A DNA stretch of 64,000 nt from Verpa conica (GCA_033030425.1 JAUFSD010000004.1:2170001-2234000), one strand, 5' to 3'. Shown: positions 33,757 through 45,934, numbered from the stretch's first letter. Numbers and translations are program-made. The notes: generated by a model not told the origin, from the letters alone.

Positions 33757-34975
33757 TGTAGGAAGTGCCTGGGTATCATCTTGCGCAAGGTGGTTAGGGT
33801 ATGCGGACAGGTGAATGTCAAACAATATACTATATAGAAAGAGCCCTTACTTTTGGAAGGGAATTCCATGATTAGTTGGTGTAAGGTGCAAGTATATTTC
33901 AACTTGCTCTGGTTGGTGGTAGTAATGCTATATAGATCGTCGGGATCTGATGTCTTGGAGAATCAGAGCGGGGGCTGTCGGTAAGTATTTACATGTAACC
34001 CTGACCCTGTCGGATAAAGATTTACCTACATAGATACATATGAAGAACCTCCAGATATTATAACTGTCAAAACACCAAGCCAGTCGAGTATAAGACAAAC
34101 TCACTAGAGATTAGATTATTTAGAACTCATTATATATATGTCTAGGAGTCCTTTCGTCCCGTTGCGGTGGAGGGGGGTACCGTTCTTCTATCCTGGTACA
34201 TTACCTATGTAATTTGAGTCGGAGGGAATAAGCGGACAGAATTGTATGTAGCAGCCAGTAAACCTTGCCTAACAAGGTGCTGCTTTGGCAGCTATTGCGA
34301 ACCTGGTCCGTGCCAGTACAATTGAAGGTTATATGTTTTTTTACTGGTATGTGACCTGGGTTAGGGTCAACTGTCGCATGACAAAATTACCAGAGTTGGC
34401 GTCAATAATACCTGTCGGGCTCACCATCTCAGGAACCGGCCTGAATCGCTCCAAGACGAACACTACTTGCCGATAATGGCAGAAAAGTTAGTCTTTCGGA
34501 TTCAGTCAGTCTTGAATATACTGGGATATTCCTGGCGGTGAAAGCAGAGATCGATAGGGAAAAGAAAGGTGAATTAGTCCTTACATTTAAAGCTATTCAA
34601 CCCCATGGTCCTTACATCTATATCTCCTGTTGAAGTAGTGATAATTTTCGGAGGGGGAGCGCCAAGCACAGCGAAGGCCAGCAGCGCCTACCTCATTTGG
34701 AAGCGCCACCATGCAGGCCATAATTAAAAGCGGCCCTATGGATGTGTCGCTCGGAGGATACCAGCACCCGCTATAGACCAAAGGATTCCAAACCGGACGA
34801 GCGCCTACGTAATGCCGGGTAGCGCGGAAGGGAATTAGACCGTGAGATAGTGGTATATAAGCGGGGCTTCCCTCCCCTTCGTGGAGAACTTTTTTTTGTT
34901 ACACAATCTCCTGTTTCTTAATTTTATAATTTTTCCTTGAATCTTTTATATTCAAGGATTTTACCATCAAAAATT
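33757..34975. other. No gene seen
   Basis: No supported frame. A CT/AT-rich stretch lies at about 34880-34960, next to the foldback element. Confidence 0.45.
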
Positions 34976-35436
34976 GTCCACCGCCGAAGCCCTTGCGATT
35001 CCTAAACAGCTTCATAGAAACTAGAACAAATCCTCACCGTTCACCGTATCACTGAGTCACTTAGGCACCCCCAGAGTCTTACCGCTACTACCTATTCCTA
35101 AATGGAGCTCGATCTTACTTTGAAGAGATTGAAAAAATGGTATTCTATATCTGATCTCTGGCTCTTCAACCTCTTTAACATAGGATGGTATTCTATATCT
35201 GATCTCTGGCTCTTCAACCTCTTCAACGTAGGATAGTATTCTATATCTGATCTCTGGCTCTTCAACCTCACGTTTGAGAATTTTTAGAGCCAGAGGTCAG
35301 ATATAGAATACTATCTTGCGTTAGAGAGGTTGAAGAGAAAGAGATCAGATATATGTAACGGCGGGGCTCTGGGAATGCCTAGGTGACTCGGTGATACGGT
35401 AAACGTTTGAAAATTACAAGGGCTTCGGCGGGGGAC
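34976..35436. mobile_element. Foldback element with an internal 48-bp triplicated unit
   Basis: The ends are inverted copies: GTCCACCGCCGAAGCCCTTG at 34976 and its complement with one mismatch ending at 35436. The arms continue with CACCGTATCACTGAGTCAC-like sequence and its complement near 35378-35400. Inside, TATTCTATATCTGATCTCTG repeats with exact 48-bp period at 35141, 35189 and 35237. It then appears once in the inverse direction at about 35290-35315. There are no spacers of unique sequence, so this is not a CRISPR array. There is no coding capacity, and no clear target duplication was found. Confidence 0.7.
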
Positions 35437-35471
35437 CCCTCCACACCTATTACATTTATTATACATTTTAA

Positions 35472-36276
35472 CACGAAAAGAAAACTCTCATCGTTTATTC
35501 CTATTCCTACCCCAAACAAGCATTACAGAATCTAAGACAGAAAAGGTACTTTCAATTGTCAACTCGTGAGTCAAGAGAGCCGCTCTGGGAAAAGTTTCAT
35601 CACTGGAGTATAGAGAAGAATGAGGGGTATTACGGCCTGGTAGGTCCCGAAAGACTGTGGCAAGAGCATATGAGTATCGAAGAGTTTATTACGTTACCAG
35701 CTGTGCAGATGGGTTGGAAGGGGTGTGGGACAATATATTAGAAAAGCCTCGACAGCCTGGACTTCAAGACTTTGGTGCACCGCTCCTTCTTATCAACGCA
35801 AAGGATATGAAGATAAGAACTTCTCGAGACAGCTTACCGGAGGCCATCAGCGATTTTAACTTGAGCTTTCTCGATCATCGATTTCACGACCGAACCAAGG
35901 ACTAAGAGCCCTTTACGGGTTGCGGGTTTGGTATATATCCAAATGTATATGAAGATCAAAGAAAGCAGTGTTCGATGCGGCCAAGACATATCCATTCCAG
36001 GATCCGAGGTTGGAGGCTTTGGGAATGAACAAGAAGTTTTTACAGGCCCTAAAAAGTGCTGGACACGGCTCAACATTTAATCTTGATGTCGCCAAGGCAT
36101 CTTACGTGGCCTCGAAAATACGCACACATCTTGGACTTGAAGGGGCAGAAGGAAAGTCTTTCGGTTCGCGAAGAGTATCGAGTTACCCTATACTCCGCAC
36201 CGTTGCTAGGCGAAAATCGTGGCTAGGCGACAACGCAACAACCACAAAGAAGGTATTTATAATTAAAGAGATGTAG
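35472..36276 (+). pseudogene. Probably broken gene of unknown family
   Basis: Three protein-like stretches lie in different frames: 35472-35741 (WEKFHHWSIEKN, then EEFITLPAVQMGWKG), about 35720-35905 (VWDNILEKPRQPGLQDFGAP, then FLDHRFHDRTKD) and 35968-36276 (VFDAAKTYPFQDPRLEALGM, then NLDVAKASYVASKIRTHLGL). The first two would join by loss of one base in the G run at about 35720. The second and third can join by a 38-bp intron (35931-35968) if a TAA at 35903-35905 is ignored. No initiating ATG was found for the first part. The compositions look like one real protein, so one frameshift plus one stop is the simplest reading. An intact gene with unusual splicing remains possible. No domain is recognised. 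Confidence 0.4.
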
Positions 36277-36639
36277 ACTAAAGTGCACCTGAGGAATCGA
36301 TTGCAATAATAAAAAAAGGCGAATACACGGGGTTGTGGCTGTGTTGCTATGGGGCTGCTACATGGGACTTTTGGGTGTATATCTGGTCATGACTTTTGTG
36401 CTACCCTAGCGAATATCTCAGTACCAGTAAATATACAAAATAATGGAGTGGTCCTAAATTGCTGCATCCTCCTTCCCTCTTACTATTTTATTTTTTGAAC
36501 TAGCTAAGGGTGGTTGATACTGGGAGCGCTTGGGTGGCTTGGGTGTTTATAGGTACCTCTGCTTGCTACCCCTATTGCTACCGACAAACACCTATCTACA
36601 GCCATATCGACTGCTTTTTGCTGCTTGTGAGTACCCCCC

Positions 36640-37360
36640 CCCTTTAGACGTCATTTGCATGCTTCGCTGACCTCTATATCTACCTCCATATCGACCCCCC
36701 TGCTGGCCTCGATTCTCTGTCTATTGGGATCTCCTTTCGCTGTCTATTCTGACGTCCCTCCGACATCGACTGCCTACCTGCTGTGCCCTGACAGCAAACC
36801 TCTGCCTGCCTGGACCTCGACCAGACAGCAACTGTCTGCTTGCCTGCTTGCCTGCTTGCTCTGACATTGAACCTCTGCCTACCTGGATCTCGACCGGACC
36901 TCGACTTCGTGCCTGCTTTGCCCAGCAGCAACCCCCCCTAGGAACGAACCCTCCAGCAGCGACCCCCCCTGGACCTCGACCGGACAGCAACTGCCTGCTT
37001 GCTCTGACAGCAAACGTCTGCCTACCTGGACCTCGACCGGACAGCGAATCTCTGCCTATTAGATCTCGTTCAGATACTTACTCTTGCCTGCAAGCACTCC
37101 ATATCGACCCATATTGTTCCTGCGCTGACAATATACAGACAACAATTTGGTGGTGTCTATATCCCAATTCTGTTCCATATCATTCCCGACCAACGTTCTG
37201 TACCTGTACCGGTTCCCGACCAACGTTCCACACCCATTTCGACCAGCGTTTTATACCCATTCCCGACCAGCGTTTCGTTCTGACCAGCGTTCCGTACCTG
37301 TGCCCGTTCTGACCAGCTTTCTCAACCAGCTTTCTCAATCAATATAAGGTTAGTTTTTCC
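36640..37360. repeat. Degenerate tandem repeats (CTGCCT...CTCGACCGGACAGC and CGACCAGCGTT units)
   Basis: The block CCTGGACCTCGACCGGAC or a close variant recurs at about 36810, 36882, 36969 and 37026, set in CTGCCTGCTTG-rich sequence. From about 37185 to 37345 a shorter unit (CCCGACCAACGTTC / TCTGACCAGCGTTC) repeats at 20-40 bp spacing. Open frames here exist in several phases on both strands because the repeat lacks stop codons, so they are not taken as genes. Confidence 0.75.
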
Positions 37361-37397
37361 CGTTAGTTCTTTATATGCATTTTCAACAATATAAATA

Positions 37398-37520
37398 CAA
37401 GTGCAGGTGCGAGTGCGAGTGTGGGTGTGAGTGCGGGTGTGGGTGCCAGTATGAGTATGAGTGCGAGTGCGAGTGCGAGTGTGTGTGGGTGCGGGTGCGA
37501 GTAAGGGTGTGGGGGTGAGG
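37398..37520. repeat. Hexanucleotide microsatellite (GAGTGC / GGTGTG)
   Basis: A G-rich run built of GAGTGC, GAGTGT, GGGTGC and GGGTGT hexamers covers about 120 bp on the plus strand. It is strongly strand-asymmetric, with G on one strand and C on the other. Length variation between strains would be expected. Confidence 0.85.
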
Positions 37521-37839
37521 ACTCCGGTCCATATGTTCACTTTACATAAAATGGTAAACTCTATCTACCGCTTTCGGCTGTACAAGTAGGGTTGATTGAG
37601 AGTTTAACGGTAAAGTGTGGCATTTTGGTTAGAAAGATACGGCTTCGGCCCTATTCAACAGCCCCCGGGGGTTATACCGGACCCCCCTAGGTGGAGGGTC
37701 AATTACCACACGTGAACCTGAAAGGGGGATACCTCGCGGGAATTATACTGATCCTCTAGGTGGAGGGCTTGTCACACATTCTTCCCAGCTAGGGGGGGAA
37801 AACTCGCGTGACACTATGGGGGAGCCGACCGTGGGGGCG

Positions 37840-38115
37840 CAATCGGGCAACGAGAATTTAAGGTTCGGCAACAGGCAACGGCAACCACGCTAAGGGTAGG
37901 GTTTAGGTCGGCAACCGGCAACAACGCTTAGCTTAGGTCGGCACCAATACGTTATACGTTGGCAACATACGGTAGGTGGGCACCACTAAGGTATACGTTG
38001 GCAACATTAACTGTTAGGGCAATTGGCAACCTAGTACCGGTGCCGATTGTCAACTGTTAGGGCAACTGGCAACTGACAGTATTAGGACAATTGGCAACTT
38101 AGTACCGATGCCGAT
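37840..38115. repeat. GGCAAC-rich repeat tract
   Basis: GGCAAC occurs roughly every 6-30 bp, with longer units such as GTTAGGGCAACTGGCAAC repeated near 38005-38095. This is the reverse complement of the GTTGCC unit that dominates 38356-41900, so the motif changes strand at about 38.2 kb. Confidence 0.7.
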
Positions 38116-38355
38116 TGGAGCCCACACTGATGTCTTCCCCGGTTCCCATAATAATTGCTTTCCTGCACTTGCATGATGTCATGGCACTTGGGGCAGGCAG
38201 TACCCAGTAATGTAAAAGTACCCGATAATAAGTCTTGTATAGATTAGTGACAATAAGACTTGCATCATCACATACTTCCTTTTCCGAACAACTTTATATT
38301 CTGGTGCTTCCTAGTATTGAATACATGATGGCGTGTTTTCTTGGTTGCTAGATTC

Positions 38356-41300
38356 TCTCTGTTGCCCGATGCGTCCAATTGTCCTGTTGCCGAATGTGCT
38401 ACTCTCTGCTCGAGGTATTGCTGTGCATGCTTAGTTACCGTTGCCATATTTGCCTAATTGCCACACCCGAGGTTGCCGAGTTTAGCTTGTTGCTGGACCC
38501 ACTGTGTTGCCAGGTTTGCCGGGTTCTCCGGGTTTGCCCTTTCGCATTGCCCTTCATTGCCAGGACTATTAAGTTGCCCCATACTTGCCATATATGCTTG
38601 ATTGAGCATATAATATTATGCTCTATTTTCTCGTTGCCACATTCTCTGCTGCAAAATCTGCCCTGTTACCGTAGTTGCCCTGCCCTGCCCTGTTGCCCTC
38701 TGCTCTCCTGTTCCCGGTTATGCGTTACCCTTTATTGCGTTGCCCTCTGCTCCATTGCCATCTACTGCGTTGCCCTCTCTGTTCTGTTGCTCTCTTCCCC
38801 GTTGCCCTCTGCTCCGTTGCCCTCTCCAGTGTTCCCAACCGTCCAGGGCCCCTATAGGGGCCTTATGGGGGCCCTGCCGTGGCCTTAGGACTGGACGGCC
38901 TGTGCATCATAGTCCGTCCGGGGCATGGTTTTCCCGGCCTACAGTGACCATAGGGCCCTTCAGGGCCCTATAAACCATGCCAAGTCGCCTTTTTTATACT
39001 TTCTAAAACAAAATAGGTAATTTTAACACAAAATAAGGCATCCATAAAGCCCAATATTAGTCTTAAAACACAATAGAACCCTAACCCTACTACCTTGACG
39101 GCCTGTGAGGCCCAATGTGGTCCCCGGTCCTGATGGTTTGGGCCTAGGGCATTTTTAACACAGGGCAGGACGAACTACAGAGCTATAGGGCGCCCAGTCT
39201 CAGGCTCAGAACGGACGGACTGCCCTATTAGGAACACTGGCCCTCTCTGCTCCGTTGCTCTCTCCTCTGGTGCCGTCTGCTGTTCTGTTTCCCTGCTAAT
39301 GTGTTGCCCCTCTATCGCGTTGCCCCTCTACTACGTTGCCCGTTGCTCGTTGCCCGTTGCCCTGTTGCACTCTACTACTCTGTTTCCCCACTATTGTGTT
39401 GCCCTCTGTAGCTTTGTTGCATTCCGCTGCTCTTTTTTCCCACTACTGTGTTGCCCTTCTACTACGTTGGTCTTTGCTCTGTTGCCCTTCTGCTGCGTTG
39501 CCCCTCTGCTGCGTTGCCTCTCTCTGCTCCGTTGACCTCTGTAACCTTCTTGCCCTGCTACTGCGCTGCCTCTCTATCGCGTTGCCTATTGAGTGCGTTG
39601 CCTATCTACTACGTTGCCCACTGCTTCCTTGCCATTTCTGTTGTGTTGCTCTCTGTAGCTTTGTTGCCCTGCTACTGTATTGCTCTCTGCTCCGTTGCCT
39701 TCTGCTCCGATACTCTCTGCTACGTTGCCCATTATTGCGTTGCCCTTTGCTGCATTGCCCATTGTCCCGTTGCCCTCATCTCCGTTGCCCTGCTGCTGCT
39801 TTCCCTTTATTTGGTTGCCTTTTGCTTCAGTGCCCTCTCCTCTGGTGCCTTCTGTTGTCCTGTTTCCCCGCTATTTTGTTGCCCCTGTATCATGTTGCCG
39901 CTCTCTTGCGTTGCCCATCCACTCTGTTGCCTATCTACTACGATGCCCTTTGCCCTATAGCCCTCTGTTACTCTGTTCCCCCGCTACTGCGTTGCCCTCT
40001 GTACCTTAGTTGCCTTCTGCTGCTCTGTTCCCCCGCTACTCTGTTGCCCCTCTATTATGTTGCCCATCTACTGCGTTGTCCATGTACTGTGTTGCCCATC
40101 TAGTACGATACCCTTTGCTCTGTAGCCCTCTGATGCTCTGTTTCCCCGCTACTGCGTTGCTCTCTGCTCTGTAGCCTAGGGCAACCAACTGTTGCCCTTA
40201 AATTGCGTTGCTTCTCTACTCTGTTGCTCTCTGCAGCTCTGTTGCCCTCTGCTCCGTTGCTCTCTGTAGCTTTGTTGCCCTCTGCTCTGATACCCTGTGC
40301 TCCGTTGCCCTTTGTCCCGTTGCCTTCTCCCCTCCGTTGCCTTGCTATTGCGTTGTGCGTTGCCCTCTATTCTTTTGCCTCTGCTGCGTTGCCCTCTCTG
40401 CTCTGTTGCCCTCTGCCCTGCTGCCCTTTATTGTGTTGCCTTCTGCTCTGTTACCCTGCTACTGCGTTGCCCTTCTATAATGTTGCACACTGCAGCTTTG
40501 TTGCCCTGCTACTGCTTTGCCTCTCTATTTTGTTGCCCATCAACTGCGTTGTCTCTCTATTGCATTGCCTATCAACTGTGTTGCCTATCTACTACGTTGC
40601 CCACTGCTTTGTTGCCATCTTTGCTACGTTTCCCTGCTACTGCGTTGCCCCCCTACTATATTGCCCTCTGTAGCTTTGTTGCCCTGCTACTGCGTTGCCT
40701 CTCTATTGTGTTGCACATCATCTGTGTTGCCCATCTACTGCGTTGCCCACTGATTCGTTGCCCTTCCTGCTCTGTTGCCCTCTGTATCTTTATTGCCCTG
40801 CTACTGTGTTGCTCTCTATTTCGTTCCCCTCTGCTCCAATGCTCTCTGCTCCATTGCCCTTTATTGCGTTGCCCTTTGCTCCGTTGCCTATTATTGCATT
40901 GCCCTTTGCCCTTTGCCCTTTGCCCCGTTGCCCTGCTGCTGCATTCCTTTTATTGGGTTGCCTTTTGCTCCGGTGTACTCTACTACTATGGTGCCCTTTG
41001 CTCCTTTGCCTTCTGCTGCTCCGATTCCCCACTACTTCGTTGCCAATCTACTACGTTGCTCTTTGCTCTTTATCCCTCCGCTGCTCTGTTGCCCTTCTGC
41101 TACGTTACTCCCCTACTGAGTTGCCTCTCTGCTCTGTTGCTCTCTGCATTCTTTATTGCCGTATTCTACATTGCCCTCCATACATAACCTGCTATCTAGT
41201 TGCCTACTATGTTGCCTTATCTGCTCCTCTGCTATTGCCTCATGCCCGGTTGCCATCGCTAGGTTATCTGTTCAATTCCCCTTTCTGCTCCGCTGCTCTA

Positions 41301-41900
41301 TTCTACCTTAATGTATATGTTCTATAATTTTGTTACCATGACTGCTGCCCGGTTTGGCTTGTTGGCGTCTCCTTGCTGTAGAATCTACCCGTTACTGCTG
41401 TAGTTGCCGTATCCAAATGCCCTGTGACGGTACCGTTGCCCAGTCTGGCTTCGTTGCCGTGCCTCTTCTGTTGCCGTACCTGCATACCTTGTACTCGGTT
41501 GCCTCATGTTTCCTGTTGCCTGTTGCCGTAACTGACTCGCACCGTTGCCTATCCTGATCGCACTACATGCCACATTAATACGTTGCATTTTGCCTTATTT
41601 GCTACCAAAGATGCCCCATTGCCGTTGCCGTTGCCAAATAAAAATGTCCTGTTGCCTTATTGTTGCCATCTTTGCCTTGCTGCGGTATCTGCCTTGGCGC
41701 CATATGCTCCGTTGCCCAATCATCTGCGAAATTGCCCTACTACTATATAAATCTTGATGCCGTTACCCCATTGCCCCATTGCCCCATTGCCCCGTGGCCC
41801 CGTTGCCTCGTTGCCCTGTTCCTCTGTTGCCCGTTTCAGCTTCCGCTTCCGGTCATGCCATATCACCTGTTGCCGAATTTCACCCGTTGCCGACATTGGC
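38356..41900. repeat. Giant degenerate 15-bp minisatellite (GTTGCC-rich)
   Basis: Over about 3.5 kb the plus strand is made of units around TTGCCCTCTGCTCCG, with GTTGCC as the anchor and common variants TATTGCG, TACTACG and TCTGTAGCTTTG. Many intervals are multiples of 15 bp, which makes all three forward frames read like repeats of CPLLR, SVALC or LLCYP. Near 41766-41815 a 10-bp form (CCCCATTGCC) takes over. The tract is pyrimidine-rich on one strand and lacks stop codons, which explains several long but meaningless open frames. A hAT MITE interrupts it at 38827-39239. Confidence 0.88.
38827..39239. mobile_element. 413-bp hAT-type MITE inside the minisatellite
   Basis: It begins CAGTGTTCCC and ends GGAACACTG, the classical hAT terminal motif. 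It is flanked on both sides by GCCCTCTC (38819-38826 and 39240-39247), an exact 8-bp duplication of minisatellite sequence. The interior is unlike the repeat around it: palindromic GGGCCCCTATAGGGGCC near the left end, an AT-rich middle and a CCCTAACCCTA motif at 39072. It has no coding capacity, so it depends on a hAT transposase elsewhere. Confidence 0.95.
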
Positions 41901-42069
41901 ACATATCAACTTACCGCACCTGTCTCATTACCATTGACTACATCCCTCCATCTGGTTCATCATACCCCGCACTTTGGAGGGTTACATCGTCATCTTCCTT
42001 CAAATATTTACTGCTCCCCCATATCCACCTCGATAATATATGGCGCCCACCATATCTACTCCATTGATT

Positions 42070-43172
42070 AGACCACACTGAAGTACCTTCTACATTGCTC
42101 TTCCTATCTACGTAGGGTAGTTTTTCTAACAGTCCTAGTGCATATATTTCCGCATCCCTCAATCCCCAGGCAGTTGACCCTCCTGCTGCCGTAATGGTAA
42201 GAACACATGTCCATAGAATCTACGCTGTATCTATACTAACTGTACCGCAGGTTGTCCTCCAGTTTCTGCTGCAGTGCTGTATGATGTATATATCACATTC
42301 TCAATCAACTACACCAATGCAACCTTTTCTATTGCTAGGCCGTGGTATCTACGCTACTAGGTGATTCTGCGTGGACTTTCTCTATACTGACATCACATAC
42401 TCTGTTCATTTTCTCAACTGCTGCTACAGCCTCTCCTGGACTAAATTTCTGGACCCCTTTATATTACTGAAGGTATGACCCATATTCCGGAAGTACCATA
42501 GCTGCTAGTTGTGCCTTTACGGCCTGCAGATGCATTATAGTTGATCATAGGATCAGCATCTGCCCATTAATGGCATTCGGAGATTGACAGCTTTCCGTAC
42601 GTTCCAAAGATCTACATATACGTATAAGACTGGATCAATGATATAGTTGTATATGCGATACAGGGTACCTCAAAGATCTTTACTCAGCGAGCAGCTCCAT
42701 TCAAGTAAGTCACCCATTCTTAAGCTATACCAGATCTCAATTAAGCAGTCAAGCTCCACAGACTAGTTTGGACTACATTATTCGAAGCTTTTCATCCCAC
42801 ATAGAGACTGGACCGAGATTTGATCTGGCTGGACATTTATCGTCTCACATCCGCTCCTCTAAAGGATAAGAATAAACTATCAATAGTGTGGCGGGGCGGT
42901 TGGGATGGTACGGTGGAGCCTAGGCAACGGGACGGTGACAGCGACTAAGACGGCGACAATGAACGGTGTTACGACAAAGGATATTACAAGTGAAAAACTC
43001 TGTAATATTTCGTTACTAGATAATATAAACAAGACGTTGCGTGCCTAAGAAAATCCTCGGGGCGAGGCCCCTCCTTATATGCTTCCCCTATTTTTCCCTT
43101 CTTCTCTGCTTCCAAAATAACCTATACGCCAAAGAAAACTTTTTCACTCTAAACTAAATTTTCCCCCACTGC
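42070..43172. other. No gene seen
   Basis: The sequence returns to ordinary composition after the minisatellite. No supported frame on either strand. Confidence 0.45.
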
Positions 43173-43201
43173 TTCTGTTGGATATGTCATATCCAACAGA
43201 A
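43173..43201. repeat. Perfect 14-bp-arm palindrome with 1-bp centre
   Basis: TTCTGTTGGATATG, one T, then the exact complement of the left arm. With no loop it would form a cruciform rather than an RNA hairpin. It stands between two gene-free stretches and has no T run after it. Confidence 0.9.
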
Positions 43202-45934
43202 AGGTATCTTTCCCATACAAACCGCATACAAAGTGTACAGAGAGCTCCTGGGGTCATGCAATAACGTTACGTAAATTCCGAGACTACCACGAGGGGCCGT
43301 CGGCCCGGAGAACCTTATTGCCAGAGACACAAACCCCCATCAACCTCGCGTGCGTGAATATGAGCCTTCCCGCGCCCATTATTCCCTTTCCGTTAAATCG
43401 CTCACAATGCGCGCATTCAATCGACTCGATCGCCTAGTGGGGGCGAGGTCGAAGGTGACTCTCTTGCTGGGGTGTGGTCCTGTTTTGGTCTTGTTTCGTG
43501 CGACGGTGGCGCTGGTATCCTCGGGGCTGCCCGCGACAAATAGTAATAAGTGGAATTAAGTCTTGGGACCGGAAATTGAATACCTGCTGGCGTTGGGCCT
43601 GGGAAGGGTTCTAAAAGCGACCTTGGAAGTTAATGCCTAGAGGAATGAGAGCTATCTTCTAGACCGCCAAAGATAACAAACTTCTAGGTACCTTAACACT
43701 ACAGGTTACATCCCATTCGATGTTATTGACACCAATTAAAGCTGGTTACGCTGCCTGCCGGAATCGCTGACCCTCAAGGCAATACGTCAAGGTCAAAGTA
43801 AATGCTCTATGAATCATGGCAGAATTGCGCTAAATAGCGGAATATGTACCACAAATACCACACAAGCCAAAGACACAAAGAGGGTGCCTTGAGACAAAGA
43901 ATGATTATGTTGGACAATTGTGGGCTAGCATTAAAGGTACTGAGCTTTCGAATTTGAAAGTCCTTATTTGACTATTGCCACAGGCCAGACGCTGTTTGGT
44001 ATTAACTGTGCGACTCTACATTCTTAATTACGCAGCCATCCTAACCATACCTACGGTTGATCCTAGTTTGCATTGGGCTACAGTTACCGACAGGCACGGA
44101 GTATTTTGAAAGTCTCATGATTCTTCTGCTACATATTTAGAAACCTTATAGACTCGGCTCCTTCGGTCATTCCTGATACTTCGTTGGACTTTTGTTGGCT
44201 TGGGTAGTATGCTATAATCAACGATTCTCTATGGCAAGTGCTTGGGTTAGTAATTCTGTCGTAAGGGTCTAGTTGAGTGGCAAGTACTAAACAACTCTCA
44301 CCCTGCCCAGCGGTCTCAACAAATAGATTTGTGAGTCTCATCCTTAATCCAGCGACTCTATGAAGATTTCAAGTCAAGCGCCGTTGATGGTTACCTGTTT
44401 AATTTCTGGAAGAAACAGTGACCACAGATATATCCTACCTAGCAGCAAACGCCTAAGACCTGATGCGTTACCTTACACTCTTATCAGTAACACGACCGGT
44501 TTTACATATTGCAGATATATAGTGACTATTGTGAATCTCTCTCTCATACGTCATTTCTAAGTGTTCACTGGGGACTCTTGTGAAAGCCGAAGGCGTTGGC
44601 AATACTTCACCGATTTGAAGTTCCCTGCAAGTACCTGCTTACATGGCCAGTATCCCGAGATAGAAATGTTTGAATGCCCAGCTGCTAGGTTCAAATACCA
44701 TAACTAATACCGCTTTGTGTATTGAGTATATAGTTTTACAACTCTCATTACAGGGATTTTCTGTCACATGTTCAATAAAATCGGGCATGGTGTGTGTTCA
44801 ACTTGTATATAACAACAACGTCCTTAATTTAATTTCATTCCCAGATAAAAAGACTTTAGGAGAACAACCCCAAGGAATACGCTATAGGTGAACCTGGATT
44901 CCTGACCTGGCATACCTTTGGTCCTGTTGATATAAGCTCTCCGGAACAGTTGCAACTGAAGAACAATTTAATAGCCTATAATATATAGTCTCTGCCTTTG
45001 GATTTGATAATAGCGGGCTATTATATAAGTGATGAATTGGGTAGAATACGTGGACTAAAATAATTTCGCTTTGTACAAGGTGACTTGATCTAGTATCTAT
45101 ACCACTTCATATCACACACTGCTAGCTTAATATGCACGCTGCTGATCTTACTAAAGCAACATAATTTAGTAAGATGAAAAGGCTGGGCCGTACCGTTATG
45201 CGTGGTAGAATAACTCAAAAAAGCAGATCCCACTAGCAATAACCATTGGTTAATCTTATACCTTGACTCTTTTACACGAGCACCAAAAAATACTTCTCTC
45301 AACTATTGTAGAGAGCCGGGGGAACCGGGAGGCAGTTTTTGAACCTCTCGCCCTTAGAATTTAAAGTTTTTATTTTCTTTTTTAGAGACAAAGCATGTTT
45401 CATATCGAGTCACCAGGATGTTGAGGAATATCCCCTCACTATTAATCCCTAAGATATGCTAGAAGAAAACAAAGATACTTCTACTGGAGAAATATTTCTA
45501 ACTAGGTCCTCCCCAAGAGGCAGATCATTTTCTTCTGATATGTACTTGCATAGCTCAGGTATCCTTTATAACGACTTTTCTAAACTTTTTTAAGAGTGAT
45601 CGTTCAGACACAGTATCAGGACTCTATGCATCAAGAAATTCAGACATTCCGCCTCCCCAGACCACCATAGAGCTGCAAACGGACACCGCACCGATCCGGC
45701 CAACATTAACCCGGTGAACGGGTATGGCTGAAAGTAAACCTATTCCGTGTCCTACTCCGGGGAGCAGAGTTTCTATCTACGCGGCTGTCATAAGGTATTA
45801 CATTGCCATCGAATTACGCAACTCACTACCAGTAATTCCATTATGAGCTTAAAGAGATAATTTGAATACGCCAGAGCGATCTCTACGACTAGATGCCATC
45901 GTGTACCCCGCAGACCCGAAGACTAGGCGTGGGG
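43202..45934. other. No gene convincingly seen
   Basis: A locally GC-richer patch at 43250-43560 contains a short plus-strand frame from the ATG at 43407 to 43559 (MRAFNRLDRLVGARSKVTLL...), about 50 residues. It has no recognisable domain and may be a gene remnant. The rest has only short frames. Confidence 0.4.

Noticed and set aside
35141..35285. Three regularly spaced 48-bp repeats as a possible CRISPR array
   Set aside because: The repeats are directly adjacent with no unique spacers, lie inside a foldback element, and the host genome is fungal.
36655..37347. Open frames of 66-154 codons on both strands
   Set aside because: They lie in tandem repeats without stop codons, overlap each other and show no domain.
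39299..41327. Long plus-strand open frames of up to about 296 codons
   Set aside because: They overlap in all three forward frames and translate the 15-bp minisatellite into CPLLR-like repeats. The absence of stops follows from pyrimidine-rich repeat composition.
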